DNA of 41,028 nt. Source: an uncultured Prevotellaceae bacterium. GTDB taxonomy: Bacteria; Bacteroidota; Bacteroidia; Bacteroidales; Bacteroidaceae. Under the pieces are notes generated by a model that did not search any database, was not told the origin of the DNA, and worked only from the letters and a program-made list of their open reading frames with translations. The stretch covers positions 1-41,028 of the forward strand of contig CALDLA010000095.1 of the NCBI GenBank assembly GCA_937898415.1, given 5' to 3'. How positions within the stretch are numbered: the stretch's first letter is position 1; each line of letters begins with the position of its first letter. A program made the translations under genes and the position numbers. Positions 1-7,606 of the stretch are shown in pieces.

Positions 1-193
1 CCACGAAGGTCATCACCTCGTTATACTTGAAGTCCTCGCATATCACGTGGCGACGTAGCACGCCGTGGTAGTCCTTACCGGCCTTCATGCGGCTGTCGCT
101 GCGGAGGAGGGTCTTCACGTCAATACACAGTTCCGTGTTCTTGTTCCATCCCTGATGTTCAGGGCTCTCTGTAATAATAATCGTCTGTTTCAT
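1..193 (-). CDS. Hypothetical protein, N-terminal part only
   Basis: The reading frame opens at the ATG at 193 (MKQTIIITESPEHQGWNK...) and runs off the left edge without a stop, giving 64 visible residues. I see no signal peptide or membrane segment, and I do not recognise a family. It starts 25 nt downstream of the KilA-C-like gene on the same strand, so the two are probably co-transcribed. The short gap contains a run resembling the TTTTTACTTTTCACTT repeat seen elsewhere in this window. The function is unknown. Confidence 0.6.
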   Translation of the reverse strand, partial: MKQTIIITESPEHQGWNKNTELCIDVKTLLRSDSRMKAGKDYHGVLRRHVICEDFKYNEVMTFV

Positions 194-218
194 GTTCGTT
201 GTTTTTTGTTTTTACTTT

Positions 219-563
219 TCACTTCTTAATCAATTTTCTTATAAACTCCTGTCCCTTCTCGGTCCAAACGGGGAAGCGCGTCTCTATGAGGTCGCCCCTC
301 TTGTTGTATCGGAAGTGACTACGGGTCTTAGCATATCCAAGCCCAGCATAGTCTTTGCTGAGCTTCAGTTCGTAAGTCTTGCGCTCGCGAAAGAGGAATC
401 CCACATCTATTAAGAAGTGGTGCAGATCCGGGGCATTGATACCCATCTCCCTTGCCAGGTCGGTAGAGAGCATACAGTCCTCAGTGCCCGCATTCCGTTT
501 CTGTTGCAGCCTGCGTATGTATTCCTGCGCCGGCTGCACCTTCAGCATTTCTTCTCGTGTCAT
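219..563 (-). CDS. KilA-C-like (phage antirepressor-type) small protein
   Basis: This is a 114-residue protein. The start at 563 (MTREEMLKVQ) is chosen because AAAGGAC lies just upstream; an open extension to 623 has no such site. The middle (LAREMGINAPDLHHFLI, about residues 35-51) reads like a winged-helix DNA-binding segment. The end, with a conserved G-Y-A-K-T-R-S-H pattern followed by V-W-T-E-K-G-Q-E-F-I, resembles the C-terminal domain of phage KilA/Ant antirepressors. Known family members are phage or mobile-element regulators that bind DNA. A clear promoter and an inverted repeat lie upstream, which would fit autoregulation. The family call rests on motif memory, not on a search. Confidence 0.6.
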   Translation of the reverse strand: MTREEMLKVQPAQEYIRRLQQKRNAGTEDCMLSTDLAREMGINAPDLHHFLIDVGFLFRERKTYELKLSKDYAGLGYAKTRSHFRYNKRGDLIETRFPVWTEKGQEFIRKLIKK

Positions 564-629
564 TGTCCTTTTTGTTTTTAGTAAGAATGTACGTGCGTAT
601 ACGTGTGTGTAGCAGTAAGTCAAGGATCA

Positions 630-671
630 CCATCGAAACTGTCATTTCTGACTATCGATGGTGCAAAGATA
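630..671 (-). promoter_or_regulatory. Promoter -7 box with overlapping inverted repeat
   Basis: On the minus strand TATCTTTG (664-671) matches the Bacteroidota -7 consensus TAnnTTTG. Immediately downstream, CCATCGA (630-636) and TCGATGG (655-661) form an inverted repeat across the expected transcription start. I see no clear -33 TTTG. The arrangement suggests an operator for the KilA-C-like gene, which would have a leader of about 95 nt. Confidence 0.55.
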
Positions 672-673
672 GA

Positions 674-827
674 ATTCGATTATTCGATTGGCCGTACAAT
701 CGAAAAAACTTTTCCAGTCGAAAACTTGAATCCCTTGAAACCCCGATAAACAAAGGGGATTCAAGAAAATAAAAAAATGGCCCCTCTCTAAGCGAGAGAA
801 GCCAATCGAACGTTTCAATCGAAAAAC
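674..827. repeat. Cluster of A/TTCGA-type boxes
   Basis: Short related boxes recur here: ATTCGAT at 674, ATTCGATT at 682, CAATCGAAAA at 698, CAGTCGAAAA at 715, CAATCGAA at 803 and CAATCGAAAAACG at 816. They share the TCGA core with the inverted repeat at 630-661. They may be binding sites or simply degenerate AT-rich repeats. Confidence 0.4.
724..803 (-). terminator. Two tandem hairpins ending the 836-2465 operon
   Basis: Reading leftward from the stop at 836, the first hairpin (779-803, CTCTC/GAGAG core extended by GGC/GCC and G-U pairs) is followed by a T-rich run (ATTTTTTTATTTT). A second hairpin has the 10-bp arms CTTGAATCCC (725-734) and GGGATTCAAG (756-765) and is followed by TTTTC. 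Together they look like a double intrinsic terminator. Confidence 0.7.
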
Positions 828-835
828 GTGTGTTT

Positions 836-1444
836 TTACTCCTTCTTCTTTGGTGTCTTCATTACGTAGTCCTTCACCCAGTCAGCATAAGGTTCTTTAT
901 TTCCCTGACCTATATATTTGCCAAAGGTATTAACCTCCTTTTTCTCGTCCGCGTCACGCGTATTGTCGCTAATTCCCAAATAAGCTCTTGCGACGGCACT
1001 TTTATTACTACTCAGTACGCCAGCCCCAACGAGTGTGCCTATTAATTGCCCCTTTATCGTAGACCTTTTATCCTTATGTTCCCAGAGACGGGCGATATAA
1101 GCCCTATGTTCCGAAGCCATCAGTTCAGCCACAAGTTTAGTTCTCCATTCCTTATTATACAGCCCTTTATTGTTAGAAACCTTATCAAACCAATCACCCT
1201 CCAACATTCGCTGAAGGGCGATGGTTGGTGAAGTATAGTTCAGCTTTTCATCGCCGCCCTTTATATCCTTGTCCGTTTCTTTCCGCTGACTATCTTTCAC
1301 CTCCTCATAATCGGCTTCATCGCCAACAGGCTTATCTTCCACATTCTGATTACCCATGTGGATATGCTGCTCCTTTATCTGGGGCTTATAATTCAGTATC
1401 CAAGCAAAGTTGCCATACAACTTCTTATCGTTTTCGTTACTCAT
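836..1444 (-). CDS. Conserved-looking hypothetical protein of accessory region
   Basis: This protein has 202 residues, is soluble, and I see no signal peptide. The N-terminal third is charged and probably disordered (residues about 30-65, rich in D, E and K). The C-terminal two thirds look helical and globular, with a W-R-T-K-L-V-A-E-L-M-A-S-E-H segment near residue 100. The ATG overlaps the stop of the upstream gene by 8 nt, so translation is probably coupled. Both proteins share a short N-x-K-P-Q-I stretch (LNYKPQIKEQ here, GNFKPQIQSQ upstream), which hints at a common module. I do not recognise a family and assign no function. Confidence 0.65.
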   Translation of the reverse strand: MSNENDKKLYGNFAWILNYKPQIKEQHIHMGNQNVEDKPVGDEADYEEVKDSQRKETDKDIKGGDEKLNYTSPTIALQRMLEGDWFDKVSNNKGLYNKEWRTKLVAELMASEHRAYIARLWEHKDKRSTIKGQLIGTLVGAGVLSSNKSAVARAYLGISDNTRDADEKKEVNTFGKYIGQGNKEPYADWVKDYVMKTPKKKE

Positions 1445-2465
1445 CCTCTAACAAATTTTGTCCACCCTGTTCTATCGGTGGGAATGGTACATTCATTGTC
1501 TGCGATTGTATCTGCGGTTTAAAGTTTCCAACATTTGGTATTATGGTTTTTTCCTTTACCTTGTCACCTTCAATATAGTCGCCCTTTATTATCGTGTCAC
1601 CTGCTTTATAAAAGTTCTCCTTGAACCATCCGCGACGTTTCATCTCATTACGCATTAACTTCCATGCCTTACAGTCTGCCAACACATCGTTTAGCACCCT
1701 ACGTGCATTACAGCGTTCGTTGACGCTCAGGGCTTCGAAGCCGCAATAGATGTCCTCTGGCTTTATGTTTTCTGAAAACGTGCAATCTTTTGTCGTATCC
1801 GCCTGAACATCGTCGATATTCATTTGTGGTATATAAGAAAGGTAGTAGTCTTGACCTATATGTCTCCGAGCTGCATTATAAAAGTGCATGAAATATGGGG
1901 CTGCAGTTTTTTCTTTACACGCTAACTGTAGTATCCTTTTTAATAACGGGTCTTCTATATCTTTGTCATAATTAATAATCAACCACATGAAAACAACTCC
2001 CCAAATACAGCCCATCTCATGTTCCTCATATATAGGGAATTCGCTATGAAAAAAAGATACTTTCGCATATAGCCGACTTTTCCAATAATGATTCCATTGG
2101 TCTAATTTTGCTGCAGGAACAGGAGCAACAAATAGGTCTTCTGACACACTCCGTGCCCAATTCATAATCACATTCAGCGGCATCCTTTCTTCTGACAGTC
2201 GAGGAAGGAAAGCGCTGAAGCTACTCCCCTTTACGTATAAATCTTTCAGTATAGGATAAATTTGCATACACCTTTCGTCGTTTTTCATACTATCGATGTT
2301 TGTATAGAACCACTGATACCCATAAACAGACAACTTCCGTCTTAGGTAAGCGTAATCAATAGAACTACACAATTTAACCAAGAAAGAGCCTATAGATGCT
2401 GCAATGGAAAGAATCAGCAATGTTGCTAAAAGAGCAAGCAAATAAAAGACTATGTATGATGTCAT
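1437..2465 (-). CDS. Membrane-anchored hypothetical protein
   Basis: This protein has 342 residues. Residues 4-35 form one long hydrophobic N-terminal segment, so it is probably inserted in the inner membrane. The rest is largely soluble, with a second weakly hydrophobic stretch near residues 150-165 (GCIWGVVFMWLIINY). The last 60 residues have a repetitive polar pattern (AGDTIIKGDYIEGDKVKEK) of the kind found in many Bacteroidales proteins of unknown function. It overlaps the next gene by 8 nt and shares its NxKPQI motif. A promoter lies 240 nt upstream (2712-2743), leaving a long leader. I assign no function. Confidence 0.65.
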   Translation of the reverse strand: MTSYIVFYLLALLATLLILSIAASIGSFLVKLCSSIDYAYLRRKLSVYGYQWFYTNIDSMKNDERCMQIYPILKDLYVKGSSFSAFLPRLSEERMPLNVIMNWARSVSEDLFVAPVPAAKLDQWNHYWKSRLYAKVSFFHSEFPIYEEHEMGCIWGVVFMWLIINYDKDIEDPLLKRILQLACKEKTAAPYFMHFYNAARRHIGQDYYLSYIPQMNIDDVQADTTKDCTFSENIKPEDIYCGFEALSVNERCNARRVLNDVLADCKAWKLMRNEMKRRGWFKENFYKAGDTIIKGDYIEGDKVKEKTIIPNVGNFKPQIQSQTMNVPFPPIEQGGQNLLEDE

Positions 2466-2705
2466 GTATTGGAGAATCTATATTTCTCGTTTATAACATA
2501 AAAAGGGTTTATTATTATTGGGGGAAAAGAGCGTGGAACACTAATGATAAAAAACATGTCCAGGCTACCACACCTCCACAGTAAATACCACCAATGCCCA
2601 CGCCGTATCGGTGTGAGCTGGTAGCCTTCGCTGTGGATATTATCTCAATATGAGAGTGGTAGATTGGACATATCGAACGCTTTGGCTCTTTTTCCCTCAA
2701 TATTT
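2466..2705 (-). other. Long 5' leader with paired segments
   Basis: About 240 nt separate the predicted transcription start (near 2705) from the ATG at 2465. Within it GGCTACCA (2563-2570) pairs with TGGTAGCC (near 2620), and CCACAG (2576-2581) pairs with CTGTGG (2630-2635). A 69-codon open frame crosses it, but that frame begins inside the promoter and lacks a ribosome site, so I do not call it. I recognise no known riboswitch. Confidence 0.35.
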
Positions 2706-2711
2706 CGACTG

Positions 2712-2743
2712 CAAAGATAATCAATTTATCTCATTGCGCCAAA
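2712..2743 (-). promoter_or_regulatory. Bacteroidota promoter for the 1437-2465 operon
   Basis: On the minus strand TTTG (2740-2743) is followed after 20 nt by TATCTTTG (2712-2719), an exact match to the TTTG-N20-TAnnTTTG pattern. Confidence 0.75.
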
Positions 2744-3042
2744 TATTTCTTTCATTTGCTCAAGGAGACTGTTCCCCTGAGCCGTATCTTTCTTCGTATT
2801 TTGTCATTGCTCTATCTTTTTTGTTCATCGAATATTCTCTCTAAATTCCGCACGATCTTCACAGACGGTGCGGCTGTAGACATTCGTAGGTAAACAATAA
2901 CGCGAAAAATGCGTAATGTCTGCATATAGTCCACCAAACTTAGCGAGCCTCGGGAGGAACGCCTTATGTATTCTACACAGTAGGGACGGTTCCGCTGTGT
3001 ACTATTCCCATTGTTTTATGGCCTGAATGGTATAGTAGAAAT
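2744..3042. other. Intergenic region with several inverted repeats
   Basis: I see no gene here. It holds CCGCAC/GTGCGG (around 2848-2873), a GACATT...AATGTC pair enclosing ACGC-GAAAAAT-GCGT (around 2880-2923), and TACACAG...CTGTGTA (around 2972-3001) around AGGGACGG. The last two resemble motifs at 7146-7165 and 7367-7391. One or more may end transcription of the restriction-modification gene. Confidence 0.45.
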
Positions 3043-5703
3043 TCAACCGTTATCTGCGTTTGTTTGTCGGTCATAGTTCGTCAGCTCTTCACATTTGTCT
3101 ATTCTGTGTTTTGTACTATCCTTTAGCACAAGGAAGTGAATACGCTTAACCTCCTTTATATATTCTTCCATATAATCAAAAGCTAACTCCCCGCTTTTAT
3201 ACGGCATTGATACTTTGATGTTCGGCATGATATTCAACTTGTGATCCCAGTCGAATTGTCCTTCTATTACGTGTCGCAGATTCGAAATAAAAAACAAACA
3301 ACAGTTCTCAGTCCATCTGTCAGGCAAGATGGGTGTCATCTTCTTTACGTGAGAAAAGCCAATAAAGGGATGGGGCTGATAAAAGAGAGTGTCAGTGGAA
3401 GTCGTGTCGGAGAATGTAATAACACCGCCTTGCTCTGTAGGCTCTGCAAGTACGTACTTGGTAATACCGTTATTCTTTGACGAATTTGTTACGACCGGTG
3501 TTAAAGTGTTTGAATTCCCGAGGACCTTTTCTGCTATAGTATTGTCCACTTGAAAGAGTTCATTGACTGCAACTTTTTTCCACTTACCTCCACTCTCTAA
3601 AAAATCTTGTTGCATCTTATCAAGTGTTCCTGTGTAATCTTCCAACTTGATTCGTTCTTCGTGCAACTGTGACATTTTCCATTCTTGGAAATCTTCTACA
3701 ATACCGAATGTTGCAGCATTACTCGACGCACCATATTTTTGTTTGTGTTGGTTGAAATTCCAATCCTTGCCATAGTGTTCTCCACTCAAAGCAATCACAT
3801 CTTCCCTGAAATCTTCAGGAGAAAGGAGTCTCAATTCGCTTGCGCCATTGAGCACGAGATTGACCACCTCGTCATAGCGTGCCTCTGCCTGTCCTGTATC
3901 TTTAAGTTTCTTGCTCGCTTTTGCATTACGACGAGCAGAACGTTTGTAACCGTCATCAGAGAAATCAATAAAGCGGACTTTGAAATTTGCTTCATGACGT
4001 TCTTTAACTCTGAACACATATATACTTGTCTGTGCCGATGACTTCCCGCGAAAAAGGTCTTTAGGCATCTTTATGCTCGCGATTAATTTGTGCTTCTTTA
4101 ATATACGTTTGTTATATTCCACGGCTTGGCCAACACCTGCACTGTCCTGAATGATTACTGCAGCATAACCACCGCTCATCATAGACAGGGCTTTCTCTAC
4201 AAATACCATACCATTTCCTTTCTCAGAATAAGGGGGATTCAAGAGAAACACATCGGCGGGAAATTTCTTCCTACGTCTCCCATAGTTGTAACCATAAAAA
4301 CCATCATAGTCTTTCAAGCTATCTTTCTCCAATATGTTACTCGAACCGTCACCCATTAATATCATATTTAGTACAGCTAACATATAAATCTCAGGTAGCA
4401 CCTCTATGCCGAGTATTTGTTTTTTCTTAATGGACTCAATCTTAACATCAAGTTTATCAGGGCTTAATATGTTGGCTTTGGCATCCTCAATCATTTGGTG
4501 CATTGCGGCGACCAATAGTCCAGCTGATCCTGTCGCAAAATCCCATACATATGAATCCATGTTGACTTTACACAATCTCGCCATGAGTTTTGCCACATAC
4601 CAAGGCGTCAGTACGACATCGTTTTGATCATCACCAGCAAAACTGAGCCATGTAAACATCGTATTGAATAGTTTCCCCGTAAAATCTGTGTCAAGCCCTA
4701 TCTTGTAAAAATAGCCGAGTTTGTCAACCACTTCTGTAAAAATCTCCTTTATTAGTGAAATTCCTTCCCTTGGCTTCGATAGTTTTTCATTATGAATAGT
4801 GACATAAAGACTATTGACTATAGTTTTAACTTTTTCTTCTGGCAGTTTTCGCTCTGTCAGGAAATTTTTGATTTTTGAGAGTATCTCGTCACCATCAGTT
4901 TTGTCTTTCTCTTCGGATGATTTTAAATCTTTTTCCGTAAGAGGGCTAACTTTTCCAGGCACCCCAAGGTTAGCAATGATACTGCCAGCAACAAGATGAA
5001 TGCGAGAAAGAGCGCTTAAATTCTCTTGTTTTTTAAAAAGACTTTCATTGATTTGTTTAAGGGCATCTTCTATTTGACTCTCCCTGTCCTGACGTATGCG
5101 GCGTAGTTCTGCTTTATCAAGAGATAGTTCGTCAATGAATTTAGAGAACTTGTCAAAGTTTTTCTTCCGCAGAAATGATAAATCTGTGAACGCATCCTCC
5201 TTCACTTTCCTCGCTTCGCCATAGTTCTCCTTACCTACGTAATAGACACCAATCTCCAGTTGTAGCTGATTCTGCGAATCAAGAAAACCTGTCACACCTA
5301 TAGCTATAACCTTCGTAAAACTGGTGTATTGTAATATAGCATTAGCATAATGTACCGCACCGTTTACTGCATAGTTGTTGATATTGTTGTAGTTGGGTGT
5401 ATTATCTTTCTTCTTGTTTGCCACTCGATCACCCTCTAACTTCTCTAACCTTTCCTTGTATCCCTTATATTCTATCATTACAGGATAGACATTCAAGCGA
5501 GAATCGCTTATTACCAACTTAGCATCTGGTTTGTTGCCACCTGTGCCACCACTCTTAGAAAGGGCTTTATCCAATGCGTAGTCTATTTCCGAATTAACGC
5601 TTTGGTGTTGCTGATAACACGTAAGCCCATACGATGAAAGCCATGCGTTCACTTTTTGCGCTACTTGCGGCTCTACACTCTCAATAGATTTTTTCGTTTT
5701 CAT
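3043..5703 (-). CDS. Single-chain restriction-modification enzyme (type IIG-like, N6-adenine methylase)
   Basis: This 886-residue protein combines three parts. The N-terminus has a PD...ExK pattern (P58-D59, E77-x-K79), as in PD-(D/E)xK nucleases. The middle is a HsdM-like N6-adenine methyltransferase with LTPWYVAKLM (364-373), the SAM-binding motif DFATGSAG (387-394) and the catalytic NPPY (488-491). From about residue 690, after a helical spacer, comes a single HsdS-like target-recognition domain (GGKWKKVAVNELF, near 704-716). Known proteins with this order cut and methylate DNA without separate subunits. The nuclease part is inferred from the motif; without it the protein would be a fused methylase and specificity subunit. 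It lies 49 nt behind the small membrane protein gene, and I see no promoter in the gap. Confidence 0.85.
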   Translation of the reverse strand: MKTKKSIESVEPQVAQKVNAWLSSYGLTCYQQHQSVNSEIDYALDKALSKSGGTGGNKPDAKLVISDSRLNVYPVMIEYKGYKERLEKLEGDRVANKKKDNTPNYNNINNYAVNGAVHYANAILQYTSFTKVIAIGVTGFLDSQNQLQLEIGVYYVGKENYGEARKVKEDAFTDLSFLRKKNFDKFSKFIDELSLDKAELRRIRQDRESQIEDALKQINESLFKKQENLSALSRIHLVAGSIIANLGVPGKVSPLTEKDLKSSEEKDKTDGDEILSKIKNFLTERKLPEEKVKTIVNSLYVTIHNEKLSKPREGISLIKEIFTEVVDKLGYFYKIGLDTDFTGKLFNTMFTWLSFAGDDQNDVVLTPWYVAKLMARLCKVNMDSYVWDFATGSAGLLVAAMHQMIEDAKANILSPDKLDVKIESIKKKQILGIEVLPEIYMLAVLNMILMGDGSSNILEKDSLKDYDGFYGYNYGRRRKKFPADVFLLNPPYSEKGNGMVFVEKALSMMSGGYAAVIIQDSAGVGQAVEYNKRILKKHKLIASIKMPKDLFRGKSSAQTSIYVFRVKERHEANFKVRFIDFSDDGYKRSARRNAKASKKLKDTGQAEARYDEVVNLVLNGASELRLLSPEDFREDVIALSGEHYGKDWNFNQHKQKYGASSNAATFGIVEDFQEWKMSQLHEERIKLEDYTGTLDKMQQDFLESGGKWKKVAVNELFQVDNTIAEKVLGNSNTLTPVVTNSSKNNGITKYVLAEPTEQGGVITFSDTTSTDTLFYQPHPFIGFSHVKKMTPILPDRWTENCCLFFISNLRHVIEGQFDWDHKLNIMPNIKVSMPYKSGELAFDYMEEYIKEVKRIHFLVLKDSTKHRIDKCEELTNYDRQTNADNG

Positions 5704-5752
5704 TCTTTCAATATTTCATACATAATACACAACAGGAGTCCCCCTTTTGTAC

Positions 5753-6127
5753 TCATTTGTCTGTTATTATGATTGCTCGTACAGTCTTTTCTCTATTCTT
5801 TGGGGTAAGATAACGATATATTCCTACCTGCCTTACAATCATGCCTTTTGGAACTTTTACAGTCTCAGCATCATAGTAATATTTCCCTTCTGCATTACTC
5901 AGCAGAAAGATTTCTCCAACATGTTTTCCTCCCATGACTAAGGCTGCATGATCTGCCAAGACCTGCATGACCATAAATTCTTTTTCGTCGACGATTTCGC
6001 CTGGCTTATCAAACCATACAATATCTTCAGTTTCAGAAGAACTCCTTGTGTTGACAACCCAAGCAACAGCAATCGTCAAAAGAACTCCGGTTATTATTCC
6101 GCCGCCAAATAGTAAATACTTGTTCAT
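5753..6127 (-). CDS. Small membrane-anchored protein of unknown function
   Basis: This protein has 124 residues. Residues 4-25 (LLFGGGIITGVLLTIAVAWV) form a single N-terminal transmembrane segment. The remaining 100 residues look like a small beta-rich domain (EFMVMQVLADHAALVMGG, then a YYYDAE stretch) that would face the periplasm. It starts 14 nt after the end of the broken lipoprotein frame and ends 49 nt before the restriction-modification gene, so the three are probably one transcript. I do not recognise a family. Confidence 0.65.
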   Translation of the reverse strand: MNKYLLFGGGIITGVLLTIAVAWVVNTRSSSETEDIVWFDKPGEIVDEKEFMVMQVLADHAALVMGGKHVGEIFLLSNAEGKYYYDAETVKVPKGMIVRQVGIYRYLTPKNREKTVRAIIITDK

Positions 6128-6141
6128 ATTAAAATCATTTT

Positions 6142-6499
6142 TTATTTCTTCTCAAACTTCATTTCCAGTCTGGCAGCATCAGCAGCGTCGCCGGTCGTTG
6201 CCTCACCCTCAGTATTGGGTGTCACGAGTTTGCCATCGAAGTCATAAGTTTTTTGGCCTGCCCATGCGGTATCTACCTGCAGCTGGACGCTGGGCACGGC
6301 AGAGGAATCGCCGACGACGGTGCTGTCAGCGGCAGAGCGGGTTTCGATGAAGTTTTGGGGTTCGATGCTTGCGGGTGAGTCTTCTGAGCAAGCGGTCAGG
6401 GTAAGAAAAGGTAACGATAGTAGGGTGAAAATCAGTGATTTACCCCCCCCCGTTAAGTTTTCTTAACATTACGATAGAATGTTTGTTCATTGTCTTCAT
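6142..6499 (-). pseudogene. Lipoprotein gene switched off by a 9-nt G tract (candidate phase variation)
   Basis: From the ATG at 6499 (MKTMNKHS..., alternative ATG at 6490) the frame reaches nine consecutive G (C on the plus strand, 6443-6451) and stops at the TAA directly after them. With eight G (or eleven) the frame would continue without a stop to 6142 and give a 118-residue protein. Its hydrophobic stretch SLIFTLLSLPFLTLTAC ends in a lipobox (LTAC) and is followed by an acidic, low-complexity secreted domain. The coherent lipoprotein frame after the tract makes a real but OFF gene likely. An assembly error in the homopolymer is the other explanation. A strong promoter (6515-6545) lies directly upstream. 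It is the first gene ahead of the small membrane protein and the restriction-modification enzyme. Confidence 0.75.
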
Positions 6500-6511
6500 T
6501 TTAGGTTCTGC

Positions 6512-6583
6512 CTGCAAAGATACAAATTGTTTCTGAATAACCAAAGAATAGTACAAAAATATTTGGTAATCTCGATTATTTTT
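6512..6583. repeat. 72-bp repeat carrying a promoter, copy A
   Basis: These 72 bp are identical to 12621-12692. They contain the leftward promoter of the lipoprotein gene. The homology ends where the RAYT-derived element begins. The rightward -33 TTTG (6562-6565) is kept, but its -7 box, present in copy B, is missing here. Confidence 0.85.
6515..6545 (-). promoter_or_regulatory. Promoter of the lipoprotein gene
   Basis: On the minus strand TTTG (6542-6545), 19 nt, then TATCTTTG (6515-6522). This is a close match to the Bacteroidota consensus, about 16 nt before the ATG. Confidence 0.8.
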
Positions 6584-6584
6584 A

Positions 6585-6840
6585 GAATCATGGGGACGGT
6601 TCTTGTGATCATTTCATTTGCTACAATTATTGTATTACTCCGAAAGAGGCACCTGTCAGTCTTGCCAGCTGGCGAATGCCGACACAAAATGACATGGCGA
6701 ATCTCAGTACCGCTAAGCTTTCTTGCTTGTCGTGGCATCGTACGTCGTTTTCTTGTTAGACTATGCAAAAGTAATAACATATTTCTAAACTGCCAAATCA
6801 TTCGGACGAAAAATGATCACAAGAACCGTCCCCGGTGACC
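6585..6840 (-). mobile_element. RAYT-derived miniature element, copy 1
   Basis: This 256-bp element has perfect 23-bp terminal inverted repeats (6592-6614 and 6811-6833, starting GGGGACGGTTCTTGTGATCA). Inside, on the minus strand, a promoter TACTTTTG (6766-6773) precedes an ATG at 6738 that encodes MPRQARKLS, the start of REP-associated tyrosine transposases (RAYT, Y1 family). A second frame encodes IRQLARLTGASFGVIQ and a stop, which looks like the end of such a transposase. The bulk of the gene, including the catalytic HxH and Tyr, is missing. It is therefore a non-autonomous, internally deleted derivative. The right end supplies the stop codon of the coiled-coil gene beyond it. Confidence 0.8.
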
Positions 6841-7100
6841 TCCTGCTTCTGACCCTCGGCAGCACACGTTTGGTTGGCGACAAGGGACTCCATGTCGCTT
6901 ATCCGCCGCCTTTGCTCCTCTATGATCTTTTCTTTCTCTTTCAGCAGTTTGTCCTTCTGGCTCAACTGCCTCAATAGCTTCGTGTTGGCCTCTTCCAATT
7001 GCTTCTTTTGAGTTTCCAGCATCTCATTCTCGGCTTCCTTCCTGCCTTTGCTTGCGGCCAGTTCGAGAACCATTTTCAGTTCCTCGCTTCCTTCTATCAT
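6798..7100 (-). CDS. Small coiled-coil protein, C-terminus rewritten by the element
   Basis: This protein has 100 residues. The ATG at 7100 is preceded by AGGAGGAATTG. Residues 10-75 are a continuous charged heptad pattern (KKQLEEANTKLLRQLSQKD and onward), so it should form a coiled coil. The last residues (GDGSCDHFSSE) are encoded by the terminal repeat of the RAYT-derived element, so the original C-terminus has probably been lost. A possible promoter (TAACTTCG, near 7177-7184) and a hairpin (7147-7166) lie upstream. The function is unknown. Confidence 0.55.
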   Translation of the reverse strand: MIEGSEELKMVLELAASKGRKEAENEMLETQKKQLEEANTKLLRQLSQKDKLLKEKEKIIEEQRRRISDMESLVANQTCAAEGQKQEVTGDGSCDHFSSE

Positions 7101-7413
7101 CAATTCCTCCTTTCTTCAGATAATTTGTAACGTTTTTATTTGTCCTTACGCATTTTTCGGCGTAAAAAGACTGCGAAGTTACAAAATAAAATCCTTATCC
7201 TCAAAAAAATCTCCCATTATTTTCCCTCCTGTTGCACAAACCCCGCAAACTGTGCACAACAGCAATTCTTTTTTGTCTGGCGATACCTAAAACCACGTTT
7301 CCACAGCCCACGTCGCACAATCATTTCAAGCTTCGTATTCTTGCTGTGAATCGCCGCCATGTTTTTACACAACAGGGACTTCCGCTGTGTACTTGATTGT
7401 ATTGATTATTTAA
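7101..7413. other. Intergenic region with palindromic motifs
   Basis: I see no gene here. It contains TTACGC...GCGTAA around ATTTTTCG (7147-7166) and TACACA...TGTGTA around ACAGGGACTTCCGC (about 7366-7391). Both resemble motifs in 2880-3003. The second may end transcription of the BspA-like operon. Confidence 0.4.
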
Positions 7414-7587
7414 TTATATCACATCATCATCATCGACAATCTCTTCATCATCACCATCGAAGGTGCCGAAAGGCTTGTCGCTCAAGTTATAGATATTCTT
7501 TGCGCTACTTTGCAGAAGATGATGCATATGCTTTAATTCTACCAAGCGCATCGCTGGCTCAATATATTCCTTTTTCATTTTCTTCAT
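7414..7587 (-). CDS. Short MKK-x-Y-x-x-P peptide
   Basis: This is a 57-residue peptide from the ATG at 7587 (MKKMKKEYIEPAMRLVELK); an ATG at 7578 is also possible. It has a basic N-terminus, then Y-x-x-P-A-M-x-L-V-x-L, a middle HHLLQSS, and a very acidic end (DDEEIVDDDDVI). It begins 19 nt after the stop of the BspA-like gene and is probably co-transcribed with it. The same layout occurs at 12023-12172 beside the fimbrillin-like gene. Such peptides are common beside surface-protein genes in Prevotella genomes as far as I know, but no role is established. Confidence 0.65.
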   Translation of the reverse strand: MKKMKKEYIEPAMRLVELKHMHHLLQSSAKNIYNLSDKPFGTFDGDDEEIVDDDDVI

Positions 7588-7606
7588 ATTTTCACTATTC
7601 ACTTTT

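Noticed and set aside
2515..2724. 69-codon minus-strand frame upstream of the 1437-2465 gene
   Set aside because: It begins inside a consensus promoter, lacks a ribosome site and coincides with a paired leader.
6585..6840. Active insertion sequence
   Set aside because: The catalytic parts of the transposase are deleted in all three copies; only ends and terminal codons remain.
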